32,902 bases of DNA from Haplosporangium gracile (lineage: Eukaryota > Mortierellomycota > Mortierellomycetes > Mortierellales > Mortierellaceae), in the NCBI GenBank assembly GCA_015499985.1, contig JAAAUF010000452.1, forward strand, positions 1 through 32,902, given 5' to 3'. The notes under the pieces were generated by a model. The model was not told the origin of the DNA. It made no database searches and saw only the letters and a program-made list of their open reading frames with translations. The translations under genes and the position numbers were made by a program. Numbering within the stretch: position 1 is the stretch's first letter; the number at the start of each line of letters is the position of its first letter. Of this stretch, positions 11,230-20,200 are shown in pieces.

Positions 11230-11235
11230 TTTATT
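11230..11235 (-). terminator. Putative poly(A) signal of the DUF202 gene
   Basis: AATAAA on the minus strand, 17 bp past the stop of the DUF202 gene. Cleavage 10-30 bp further on would place the transcript end inside the 3' end of the convergent small gene. Confidence 0.4.
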
Positions 11236-11251
11236 TTGTCTTGTGAGCGGC

Positions 11252-12058
11252 TTACGATGATGTTTCCTGCAGGAGGACGATGATGAAGCAAGCAAGGAGG
11301 ATCGCAAGAACTGTGACGGTCGCCAGGATGACACTTCCACGACTGGCTGGGAACTGGCCATACGATAACACACTCTGGTTGTGAAAGTATCTCGAGGTAC
11401 CCAGCCAGAGAAACAACAGCCCTAGAGCAATGAACGATCCGCCCAGAGGTCGGCCCATCTCCGAGACTCTGATAAATTGATTCGCTTGGCCTGGATCGCT
11501 GACTTGGAGTCGGAACAGTTGAGTCACCGCAACACCCACAGTGATGAGCGACAAGGACGTCCGAAGCCAGGCGAGGTAGGTGCGCTCGTTGGCAAGATGG
11601 TCTCTGGCGATCGAACCCTTGTTCTCGAGGGTCAGCGAGGGTGAGTACTCAGAGTAGAGTTTGTGAAGGAAATTGGACACGCATGTCGTCCACCGTGGCG
11701 TTTCGTCCTCGTCCTCGTCCGTTTGAAACCGCCCTCCTGGGCCTGAAATACGGCGGTTGAGAGACGGCTTTGTTGCTCCTGTGGAGGATGCGTTCGAGTT
11801 TGTGTTGACATTGGATTGGCGTAGGACAGAGGCGTCGGAAGAGGGTGCGGCGATGGGTTGTTTGGATTCGCTTCTGTTCCGAAGTATACCAGTTGTGCCT
11901 GTGGTGGAAGAGTCGACTGGTGCGGCGGATTCTCTGTTCTTTGAGGCTTCTTGAAAAGTTATGCTTCCTGGAGTTAATGGGCCTGGCGATGTTGACATAA
12001 TATTGGTGACGACAGAAGGTGATTCTGCGTCGAAGGGATGCATTTGAGTCTCGACCAT
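11252..12058 (-). CDS. DUF202 domain membrane protein
   Basis: A single-exon gene of 268 aa. The first 130 or so residues are Ser/Thr/Pro-rich and probably cytosolic and disordered. The DUF202 domain follows, starting with the hallmark ARDHLANERTYLAWLRTSLS. It has three hydrophobic segments: around LSLITVGVAV, around GGSFIALGLLFLWLG, and at the C terminus (ILATVTVLAILLACFIIVLL). DUF202 covers bacterial YidH-like proteins and is related to the Vtc1-type membrane module of fungal vacuolar polyphosphate chaperones. The precise role of stand-alone fungal members is not known to me. The start at 12058 is the first in-frame ATG and has a strong GCC ATG G context. The gene is divergent from the UCH gene and convergent with the small gene. 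Confidence 0.85.
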   Translation of the reverse strand: MVETQMHPFDAESPSVVTNIMSTSPGPLTPGSITFQEASKNRESAAPVDSSTTGTTGILRNRSESKQPIAAPSSDASVLRQSNVNTNSNASSTGATKPSLNRRISGPGGRFQTDEDEDETPRWTTCVSNFLHKLYSEYSPSLTLENKGSIARDHLANERTYLAWLRTSLSLITVGVAVTQLFRLQVSDPGQANQFIRVSEMGRPLGGSFIALGLLFLWLGTSRYFHNQSVLSYGQFPASRGSVILATVTVLAILLACFIIVLLQETSS

Positions 12059-12317
12059 GGCTGTAATTGTTGTTGCTGTGGCTGTCTGTTGACTTGGCGA
12101 GAGCTGCTGGTTGATGACCAGAAAGAAGTTGTCCGTGTACTCAACCACGCTAACCCTCCTTCCTTCTCCACATGCTTGTCTTAAAGGAAAGCAGTCCCAT
12201 TCACGGCTTCGATGATGTATTTCGGCGTTGTGAGAGTTGCGCAAGCCCTTTCTTTTTCTTTTACTTTTACTTTTACTTTAACACCTTCAACTATCAATCC
12301 AAGAACAAAACGACAAT
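12059..12317. promoter_or_regulatory. Divergent promoter between DUF202 and UCH genes
   Basis: This 259-bp spacer must carry both promoters and both 5' UTRs. Close to the UCH start it contains a TTTTAC hexamer repeat (12259-12276, plus a degenerate copy to 12282), probably in the pyrimidine-rich UCH leader. No clear TATA box is visible. Confidence 0.5.
12259..12282 (+). repeat. TTTTAC hexamer repeat
   Basis: Three perfect TTTTAC units followed by TTTAAC, 36 bp before the UCH start codon. Confidence 0.8.
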
Positions 12318-13684
12318 ATGTCTACTGCTCAAACCACCAAGAAGACCCTTCGCTGGTTACCCCTCGAGTCCAACCCAGAGGTATTATGCACGCCTTTTTA
12401 CATTCACCGCGACACTCATTTACGAATGAACAAACCACTGAAACTAACCACCAGCGACTCAACTCTCTCACAACTGCGGAAAAACTACATTTTTTTTACA
12501 TAGGTTCTCGACAAGGTACCACTTTCATCCGAACATGCACGTCCAGCATCTATCAACATTACGAACTCCAGGGACAACAACTAACAATGATCCGTTTCGT
12601 ATAGTATGTCCGCGACCTCGGAGTGCCAGCCCCCTGGAAATACGCCGATGTCATGGGTAAAAAATTTCGATCATTGGTGGCGCCGGTTGTATTAATGACC
12701 TGTAGTCCGACAACTCATAGTTAGCCCGTATTTTTTTCATTCTCTCGTGCTATTTACATGTCAATGTTGCAAATCAACAAGCTAACTATGTGTTGTGAGT
12801 CTTTAGAATGTTTTTGCCAACTGGAGTCATATACTCACCGTTTCTTGATCCATTTCATATATAGGCCTCGATGAAGAATTGCTGGCGTTCGTTCCTCAGC
12901 CAGTGCACGCCGTGATCCTCTTGTTCCCCTGCACGCCAAAATACGAGGAGTTCTGCAAGGAAGAAAGACAGAGGATCGACAAGGAGGGTCAGACCGTCAG
13001 CTCCAATGTTATCTTTTACCCCCAGACTATCGCCAACGCCTGCGGCACCATGGGCGTCCTTCATTCCATCGCCAACAACTGGGCTCACGGAGGACTGCTG
13101 AAGCTGAGTATGTAGCAATAGAACTGGATCATGTCAATTGCAGCGCTTTTCTTTCTCAACCTTCCACGACTGACTAACGAGAAAACAATTTCGTCCGCTT
13201 GATTAGAGGAGGGCGGTGTCATCAAGAATTTTCTGGAAAAGACTGTCAACCTGTCACCCGCTGAGCGTGCCAAGGCCCTGGAGGAGGATACAACTTTGGC
13301 TAGTGTCCACGAGAACCATGCCTCGACCGGTCAGACCGCAACACCCGACTTGGCTGATAATGTCGACTTGCATTTCGTGTGCCTTGTTGAACGCGACGGC
13401 CACCTGTATGAACTAGATGGAAACAAGCCATACCCAATCAACCACGGTCCCAGCTCCAAGGACTCTTTCTTATTCGTATGCTCTTACTTTCGCGCCTGTG
13501 GGTAGCGCAGTCAACTCGGAATATTTTGATGTGTTGATTGTAATATTGACCTTTTACTTGCTCTCGTGTTTTTTTTTTCTTGTAGGATGCTATCAAGGTC
13601 GCAAAGAAGTTTGTCGAGCGGGATCCTGAGAACCTCAACTTTAGTGTGATTGCCGCCACCACCGCTGAAGAGGACGATTACTAA
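12318..13684 (+). CDS. YUH1: Ubiquitin carboxyl-terminal hydrolase (UCH, peptidase C12)
   Basis: A cysteine deubiquitinase of the UCH-L1/L3/Yuh1 family. It removes small adducts from the C terminus of ubiquitin or ubiquitin-like precursors, mainly in the cytosol. Six exons: 12318-12380, 12504-12515, 12605-12656, 12865-13107, 13207-13475 and 13586-13684. They join in frame to 245 aa, against about 230 in UCH-L3. The catalytic set is complete: oxyanion Gln96 and nucleophile Cys102 in PQTIANACGTMG, His179 in VDLHFVC, Asp194 in YELDGNKP. The N-terminal RWLPLESNPEV motif is typical of the family. Exon 2 is a 12-nt microexon coding VLDK, which is needed to keep family spacing between NPE and the YVRDLG segment. 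The C terminus ends in acidic EEDDY. It is followed after 126 bp by the Myb-repeat gene on the same strand. Confidence 0.95.
12504..12515 (+). other. YUH1: 12-nt microexon of the UCH gene (VLDK)
   Basis: GTTCTCGACAAG is preceded by ACATAG and followed by GTACCA, so it is flanked by AG and GT. It codes four residues in phase 0. UCH-L3-like proteins have exactly four residues here, so skipping it would delete part of the N-terminal fold. Confidence 0.85.
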
Positions 13685-13705
13685 AGTCCTTCAAGCAACC
13701 GTGGA

Positions 13706-13711
13706 AATAAA
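13706..13711 (+). terminator. Putative poly(A) signal of the UCH gene
   Basis: AATAAA 22 bp past the UCH stop, in the 126-bp gap before the Myb-repeat gene. Confidence 0.5.
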
Positions 13712-13810
13712 AAATCAACTGTCCCTGTCACACCCCTTAATCTTCGCGTGTTCATTTGACGTTCCCTGGTTATGAAGTAACATTCTCTCACTTCCCGAAA
13801 GCAAACCGCC

Positions 13811-16603
13811 ATGTCGTTCGCCCGGGTCCATGGACATCAACGACCAACAACCATGGCGACCCAACTCTTGCGTCGAATCTACCCGCCATCAACTCGGACT
13901 ATCGTCACCGTCACGGGCCTTTCCAGGAACACACTCAGTCATGGCAACAACTCGCGCACTATGAATCGAATAACCCCTCGACCACTCCGCCATTGCTTTC
14001 AGCCAGCACATACCCAACCACAACAACAACCAACTTATTGCTGGAGGCGGACTATATCAACGACCAAAAACAACACCTCAAGCACCTCTACCATACTCGC
14101 CACTGAGATCCCTGTCATTGAACGTGTACCTATCGCCACAACAACCCCAGTCGTCAGGACCCTTCAGCCAACTGCTTCATTCGTCAATCAGGGCTGTGAT
14201 AAATGGACCCTCGAATCCAACAGCGTTCTCATGGAGCTCGTTGAAGCGGGAATGACATGGTCGCGCATCTCACGGGTGACTGGGAGATCAAGGTCAGCCT
14301 GCAGGCAACACTACAACAAGTACCTAGCACCTTTCAGCGCTATGTTGCAGGGCTCGGGAACTGGACCGGGATCTTTCTCCGATTTGACTCTTATAATTAA
14401 GCGCGTACAGGAGGACAAGCCTTGGCACCAGATCGCGGCAGAGATGGGACAGTCACCGGTGATTCTCCGAACCCGGTATTATGTCTTGGAGCCTTGGCTG
14501 AGGCAAGGGATGGGACATTGGTCAAGTGCGGCCCGCAGCGAGTCATTGTCGGGTTTTGCCAAGAAGCTGGACGAGATCTTTGACGCGATGGTTAAGGATG
14601 AACCAGGGTTGTCACTCGCAACTGTGCAGGCATGGTACGATCAAATTCTTCTTTATTCTCGTCGGACTCGACACAAAGTGAAACGTCAACGTGAGCGCGT
14701 GGCACTTCTGGGCACCCCGACATGGACCCCGGAGATGGATGCAAAGCTACTCAGAATGGAGAGCGAGGGGAAGAGCTGGGCGGCGATAGAGAACGAGCTT
14801 GGAATGCAGTATGAGGATTGTTTGAGACGACTACACTATGCCCGGAAGATGAAACGAAGGCTACACGGTGTGGATGGCGTCACCCCTCAGTCTTCAATTG
14901 TTCGACTGCATCAACATTACGACCTTTTGGCTCGGCAGATTTGGACGCCGGAAATCGACGAGGCGATCGTGAGGATGAGGGAAGGAGAAACCGTGTCGAC
15001 GTGGGCGACGATTGGCGCGATGGTCAGTGTCGACCCTGGGCTGTGTTGCAGCCGATACCACTCTGTCCTGCGTCCGCTTGTTGAATGCGTTTGGTCGGGG
15101 CGGAAAACAAAACAGCTGCACCATTTGGTTGGTTTGGGCGAATCATGGGACACGATTTCGTCTACTCTAGGCCTACCCAAGCAGGCGTGCAGGATGCACT
15201 GGAAGGAGACCCGAACTGATGTTATCGCCGAATCAGGAGAGAACTTTGCGATTTCTCAGCGCGTAGCCAAAGAGGTCAAGTCTCGGTTAAGCAAGCATGG
15301 GCGAATCGAGCGATTTTATACCTGCCAGGACTGGGGTGAACTCCTCGACATGACTTCAAGGACATCGTCTCTACAGGACTGGAAGAGACGTCAACTGGAC
15401 TGGCTGAATCAACATCCTGCCTGGGCTGAACGGGCAGAAAATATCCTGATCCAACTGGTACTTCGGAAGGGATTGAACGCCTGGGATGAAATTGCTACAG
15501 CTGTCAACATAGATTCGAGGATGAACATGGGCAAGGCATTGTTCACAAGAACTGTCACGGCGACGGAATGCAGGATGCACTGGAAAAATCTGGATATGCC
15601 TGTGCAGAGGGCTTTCGACTCCCGGGAATGGACAGCATCTACTCGTTACTCATTTTGGTCGGCTTGGTCTTGGTGCAGGGAGAAGCAGCAGAGCAACAAC
15701 GTGATGGGAGGCCAACAAGGAAACGAACAGTTTTGGAACAGGGTGGCTCGCGAGATGGGTATGCCTGGCGGTGGAGAGTCGTGTCTAGCCTTTTTTGAGG
15801 ATTCTGTTCGAGGGTTGATTGCATTGGATGACAAAACGATTACGGACCATGCAAATCAACAAATGCGCAGCTCACGGGAGAAGGCTACTCAGCAGGGTCT
15901 CGTTCTGCGGCCCAAGCATTGGTCTGTTGTCTTTCAAAACATTGCTCAACAGTGCAAGTCTCAGCAGGGCGAGATGGAGTGGAAAAAAGTTGCTGCACAG
16001 ATGGGCGAACATCAATGGGGCACTCATGGATATACATTGGATGGAGACACGGACACGTCTGCCTTTGTTGACAGCATTGTATGGCATTGGAGACATATCC
16101 ATAAGGATGCCGGCCCGCCATGGAGTCATTCAGAGCTCAAGCTGTTGGAACAAGGGATTCGAGAATGTGGGTTCCGATGGAAGGAGATTTGGCGCGAGTA
16201 CCTCCCCTGGCGGACTTCTTCGATGATGAGACCGCGGTGGTACCGCTTACCAGACTGTGCGACACGGATCACTGTCGATGAGTACGTGACTCTTCTCCAG
16301 GCTGTCGACGAACAACTACAAGCATCTTCGGCTATTATTGATTGGAGCAAGGTGGTGGCAAAGATGCCCGAGGGTTGGTCGAAGCAACCTTGCCGGCGTG
16401 CATATGAAGCGTCGTACCGTCACTTGCTTGAGCAGACGCGGTTCACTGTCGAGGAGGATCAATGGCTGCTGCAGAATATGAAGCCTCAGAAGAATGGCTC
16501 GCGGGACTGGAAGGCTGCAGTTGACCGGTTTCCAGAGTCTGGCATCTCTGCCTGGCAGTACCGTCTCCGGTGGTGTCAAATGACTGACACCCTTGTATCA
16601 TAG
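13811..16603 (+). CDS. Large multi-Myb/SANT repeat protein
   Basis: A single open frame of 930 aa. From about residue 129 to the C terminus it is a chain of degenerate Myb/SANT-like helix-turn-helix repeats. Each has a leading W, a WxxI or WxxV core and a CRxHW/CRxxY-type third helix. Clear units start near 130 (DKWTLESN), 304 (TWTPEMDAKL), 378 (IWTPEIDEAI) and 428 (WSGRKTKQL). Others occur further on, ending with RFTVEEDQWLL; about ten in all. Such repeats usually bind DNA, but they can also bind proteins. The first 98 residues contain no Asp or Glu and carry 12 Arg and one Lys, resembling a mitochondrial presequence. An in-frame ATG at 13853 (MATQLLRRIYPP) would start directly with that segment. 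The ATG at 13811 has GCC before it. The repeat call is firm; the target, DNA binding and organelle are inference. Confidence 0.85.
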   Translation: MSFARVHGHQRPTTMATQLLRRIYPPSTRTIVTVTGLSRNTLSHGNNSRTMNRITPRPLRHCFQPAHTQPQQQPTYCWRRTISTTKNNTSSTSTILATEIPVIERVPIATTTPVVRTLQPTASFVNQGCDKWTLESNSVLMELVEAGMTWSRISRVTGRSRSACRQHYNKYLAPFSAMLQGSGTGPGSFSDLTLIIKRVQEDKPWHQIAAEMGQSPVILRTRYYVLEPWLRQGMGHWSSAARSESLSGFAKKLDEIFDAMVKDEPGLSLATVQAWYDQILLYSRRTRHKVKRQRERVALLGTPTWTPEMDAKLLRMESEGKSWAAIENELGMQYEDCLRRLHYARKMKRRLHGVDGVTPQSSIVRLHQHYDLLARQIWTPEIDEAIVRMREGETVSTWATIGAMVSVDPGLCCSRYHSVLRPLVECVWSGRKTKQLHHLVGLGESWDTISSTLGLPKQACRMHWKETRTDVIAESGENFAISQRVAKEVKSRLSKHGRIERFYTCQDWGELLDMTSRTSSLQDWKRRQLDWLNQHPAWAERAENILIQLVLRKGLNAWDEIATAVNIDSRMNMGKALFTRTVTATECRMHWKNLDMPVQRAFDSREWTASTRYSFWSAWSWCREKQQSNNVMGGQQGNEQFWNRVAREMGMPGGGESCLAFFEDSVRGLIALDDKTITDHANQQMRSSREKATQQGLVLRPKHWSVVFQNIAQQCKSQQGEMEWKKVAAQMGEHQWGTHGYTLDGDTDTSAFVDSIVWHWRHIHKDAGPPWSHSELKLLEQGIRECGFRWKEIWREYLPWRTSSMMRPRWYRLPDCATRITVDEYVTLLQAVDEQLQASSAIIDWSKVVAKMPEGWSKQPCRRAYEASYRHLLEQTRFTVEEDQWLLQNMKPQKNGSRDWKAAVDRFPESGISAWQYRLRWCQMTDTLVS

Positions 16604-17293
16604 ATCACCATCGTTTGTACAAAAAAATAAAGAAGCAAGAAACAAACAACACATAGGAAACGACCGAGGAATGAGCAAATGATCTATGCTGCCATCCATC
16701 CATGCGTTCGCCCTATGTGCATCACGCAAATTTTTTACCAGCATGTTGCTGTTTTTGCATCCACTTATATATCCTATTTCTATGCTCTTTAAAGTCTTTA
16801 CGTCTCACGTTGTCATCATCCTCATTCACGACTAAGGGGAAAAAAATAAATAAATAGGAAAACACTCCGCTTTATTACGATACAGGCCGATAACTCACAG
16901 CAAGCTCCAAAAAAAAACAATATCCAAACAGACACGCAGACTTATCTTTGGTGTGTGTGTTTGAATACCAGGAGAAGAGAACAAGTATGTCAATGTGCTA
17001 GTCCTTTGCATGTTCAGACGCGTTTATATCCTTTACAACTCGCACACAAAGAAAAGCAGGAAAGAGAAGGTTAGTTACCACTTCTTTCCTACCGTCAATG
17101 CAAAGCTAATGAGAAGTAAACAGAAAAGAGAACGCAATTGCCTTTGCAACAGACAGTTTCAGTTTGCCCTTTAACAAACACATCTTAGGGAATATAATCA
17201 AAAATGATGGTGCTTTCGCAACAAAAGGGGCGCTTTCATCTTTCTTTGTTCAACAAAGTTCTAATGTTTATAATAGTTATCAAATACCAATAT
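16604..17293. other. Intergenic, convergent 3' ends
   Basis: A 690-bp A/T-rich spacer between the stop of the Myb-repeat gene and the stop of the first ABCC gene. Both 3' untranslated regions should lie here. I see no coding exon, RNA gene or repeat of note. Confidence 0.6.
16626..16631 (+). terminator. Putative poly(A) signal of the Myb-repeat gene
   Basis: AATAAA 23 bp past the stop codon, in an A-rich context. Confidence 0.45.
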
Positions 17294-20200
17294 CTATAAG
17301 TCTTTTTCATCTTTCTCATCCTCCCCCTCGTTATCCTCCTTGCCAACTTCACCAGCTTGCTCAGCAAGCTGATAAAACAGCGACTCCTTCTTCTCCAATA
17401 ACTCCTTTGGCGACGCAAACTCCTTCAGCCGTCCTTGATCCAACACCAGAATCTTATCCGAATCCATAACCGTCTTGATTCGATGTGCAATCGTCAAAAT
17501 CGTCCTATCCGCAAATTCACTTCGGATCGTCTTCTGGATCAACTCGTCCGTCTCCATATCTACCGCCGCTGTCGCTTCATCCAAGATCAAGATCTTGGTC
17601 TTGCGGAGTAGTGCCCGAGCGAGACAGATGAGGGACCGTTGGCCGACTGAAAAGTTCTCACCGCCCTGGGAGACTTCGTGAGAGAGTCCGCCAGAAAGGG
17701 AGGAGATGTGGGACTTTAAATGGGCGCGTTCGAGGGCTGTCCAGAGGTCGGTGTCGGTCTGTTCGTCGAATGGGTCGAGGTTCTCGCGGACTGAGCCGGC
17801 GAAAAGGGTGGGGTCTTGGGGAATGATGGCGATGCGGTGGCGGAGGTCATGAAGTCCAATGGTTGAGATGTCGATCCCGTCGATTTCGATCGACCCGCCG
17901 CCTTCTTCTACTTCGATAGCTTCCAGATCCTCAAGTGCGATATTTTTGGTATCACCGGTAGGAAGGACCTTGGCAACAATGGCGGCGGCAACGTCGAGGT
18001 CAGGCGCGTTGTAGCTAGCCTTGGCAAAGTGACTATTGGCAGCCTCGACAAGCCGGAATAGCGCCAGGGTCAACGAAGACTTGCCGGCGCCAGTGCGGCC
18101 GACAATGCCCACTTTCTCTCCTCCTTCCACACGAACCGACAAGTTCTTGATCACCAGCTCCATTCCCTCCCTGTAACGCGTTGAATAATTCTTGAACACA
18201 ATCGAGCCCTCCTTCCACTGCCCGCCACCACCACTCTCATCTAAGGATGACTGGAAATCTGGGGCCACAGGAAGCTTCTCAACCTCCATTTCGGTAATCG
18301 TCATCGGCGCCTCAGGCTTCTTCTCACAGTATTCCAAGATCCGATCGACACTTACAAGCTGGTTCTGGAGGTTACTGAGCGAGGTGACCAAGTAGGTGAT
18401 ATGAAACGTCACCGTCAACGAGTAACTCAACGCCAACCCGGCACCACCAGGACCCAACTGATCCATCTTCCAAACACACAACAATGCCGTCGCCAACACA
18501 ATCACCGCACCTAAAAACTCTAATCTGACGCTCAACCACCGGTTGGCAGTAATATACGCCCAATAGGCGTTCGCGGACTTGTCTGACTTCCTGGCATTAT
18601 CGGCCGAGAACCGGAGGTGACAGCGCATGGCCCGGATGGTCGAGACCCCGGCTAAGGTCTCTGCGAAATGTTGATAGAGTGGGGATTTTGAGATCATGTG
18701 GATGCGTTTGAGGGCGCGGGAGGTCCGCATGTAGTAGACTTGGATCCAGAAGTAGAAGAAAAGAAGGAAGGGGACCAGGGCTACGAAGATGGGCAGGTTG
18801 AAGGAGATGACGATTACGGTTCCCAGGACGATTGTGAGGAAGTAGTATACATCTGTGACATTGTTCGGGAGCTCCGAGTCCAAGCCGTCCATGTCCGTCG
18901 AGAACCTGTTCACGATTCTTCCGACGCTATGTCATTGGGAAAAAAAAACAGAAAGGAAAAAGAACAGATCGCGTTAGAAATGGGTTGCACAGACAAAAAA
19001 ATGATAAAAATCTGATAAAGGACGATTTCAAAAATAATAACATTTCTGTATCACTTACGGAGTGGTGTCGAAGAAGGACATGGGGAGACGGAGGACCTTA
19101 TCTACAAGGCGGTCATGAAGTAACCTTGAGGAGCGGACACCAGCACCGACAAAGATAATAAGGTTGACACTAATGTCCGTGGCCATGTAACACAGGACCA
19201 GGATCGCATAGACGCCAAGGAAAAGAGGCACGCCGTCTCGTTGATTAGCTTCGGAACGAGAAGACCAATGCTGTAACCAGACATTGACTCCGATCTGACT
19301 GGACTGAGATAGGATGTAGATGAAGAAGCTGAGGAACGAGTACAGGTACGAGCTATTTTGGCAGTAAGAAATTAAAGAGTGCAGGAGTGTTAGTGAGCGG
19401 TGAGGAAAAGAGAGCGAGTGTGCGCTATTGACAAGTCAGATATATGATGTAAGAGAGGGGGTTCAACTTACGCGGATTTGAAGTAAGCTTTGAGAAGCGG
19501 CCAACCGACTTTGCTTTGAGCAGCCTCTTCAGCCAAAACGAGCTGGGCATCATCCTCGCTCGCATTGTTCGTCGTCGTCGCCTTGACATCAGCCTCGACC
19601 GCAGTTGCGGCCATTCCTGCCTTTAATCCTTCTTCAACGGCTTTTGACGCAACAGCCGCAGTAATCTCGCCACCCAACACCTTCTCTGACCCTTCCTTCC
19701 CTTGCTTCTTCTCCTGCACCGCATAATCCGTAATCAATTGATAGAAAATTTTCCCCGCCACCATCAAGTCCTCATAGGTCCCCGTCTCCGCAACCTCACC
19801 GCCCTTCATCACCAGGATCTGGTCCGCCCCACTAAGATGATGAATCCCATGCGTAATCAACACCCGTGTCTTGTCCTTCAACAGACCCTCAGGTCCAATA
19901 AGTCTCTCCCACAGATGCTGGTCCACATGCGCATCGACAGCACTCAGTGGATCATCTAACAAGTACACATCCGCATCCTGATACGCTGCACGCGCAAGGG
20001 CCACCCGCTGCTTCTGTCCGCCCGACAAATTGATTCCGCGCTCTCCAATCTCGCTCGCATCACCCGCTGGGAGAATCCGGATATCTGGAAGTAAACCTGC
20101 AGACTCGACAATGCGATCGTATTTGGACTGGTCGAAGGGTGCGCCAAAGAGGATGTTGTCCCGAAGGGATCCGTTAAGAATCCAGGCTACTTGGGAGACA

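Noticed and set aside
13756..14106. A 116-codon plus-strand frame overlapping the start of the Myb-repeat gene
   Set aside because: It is out of frame with the 930-codon frame, which continues into clear Myb repeats. Its product is low-complexity.
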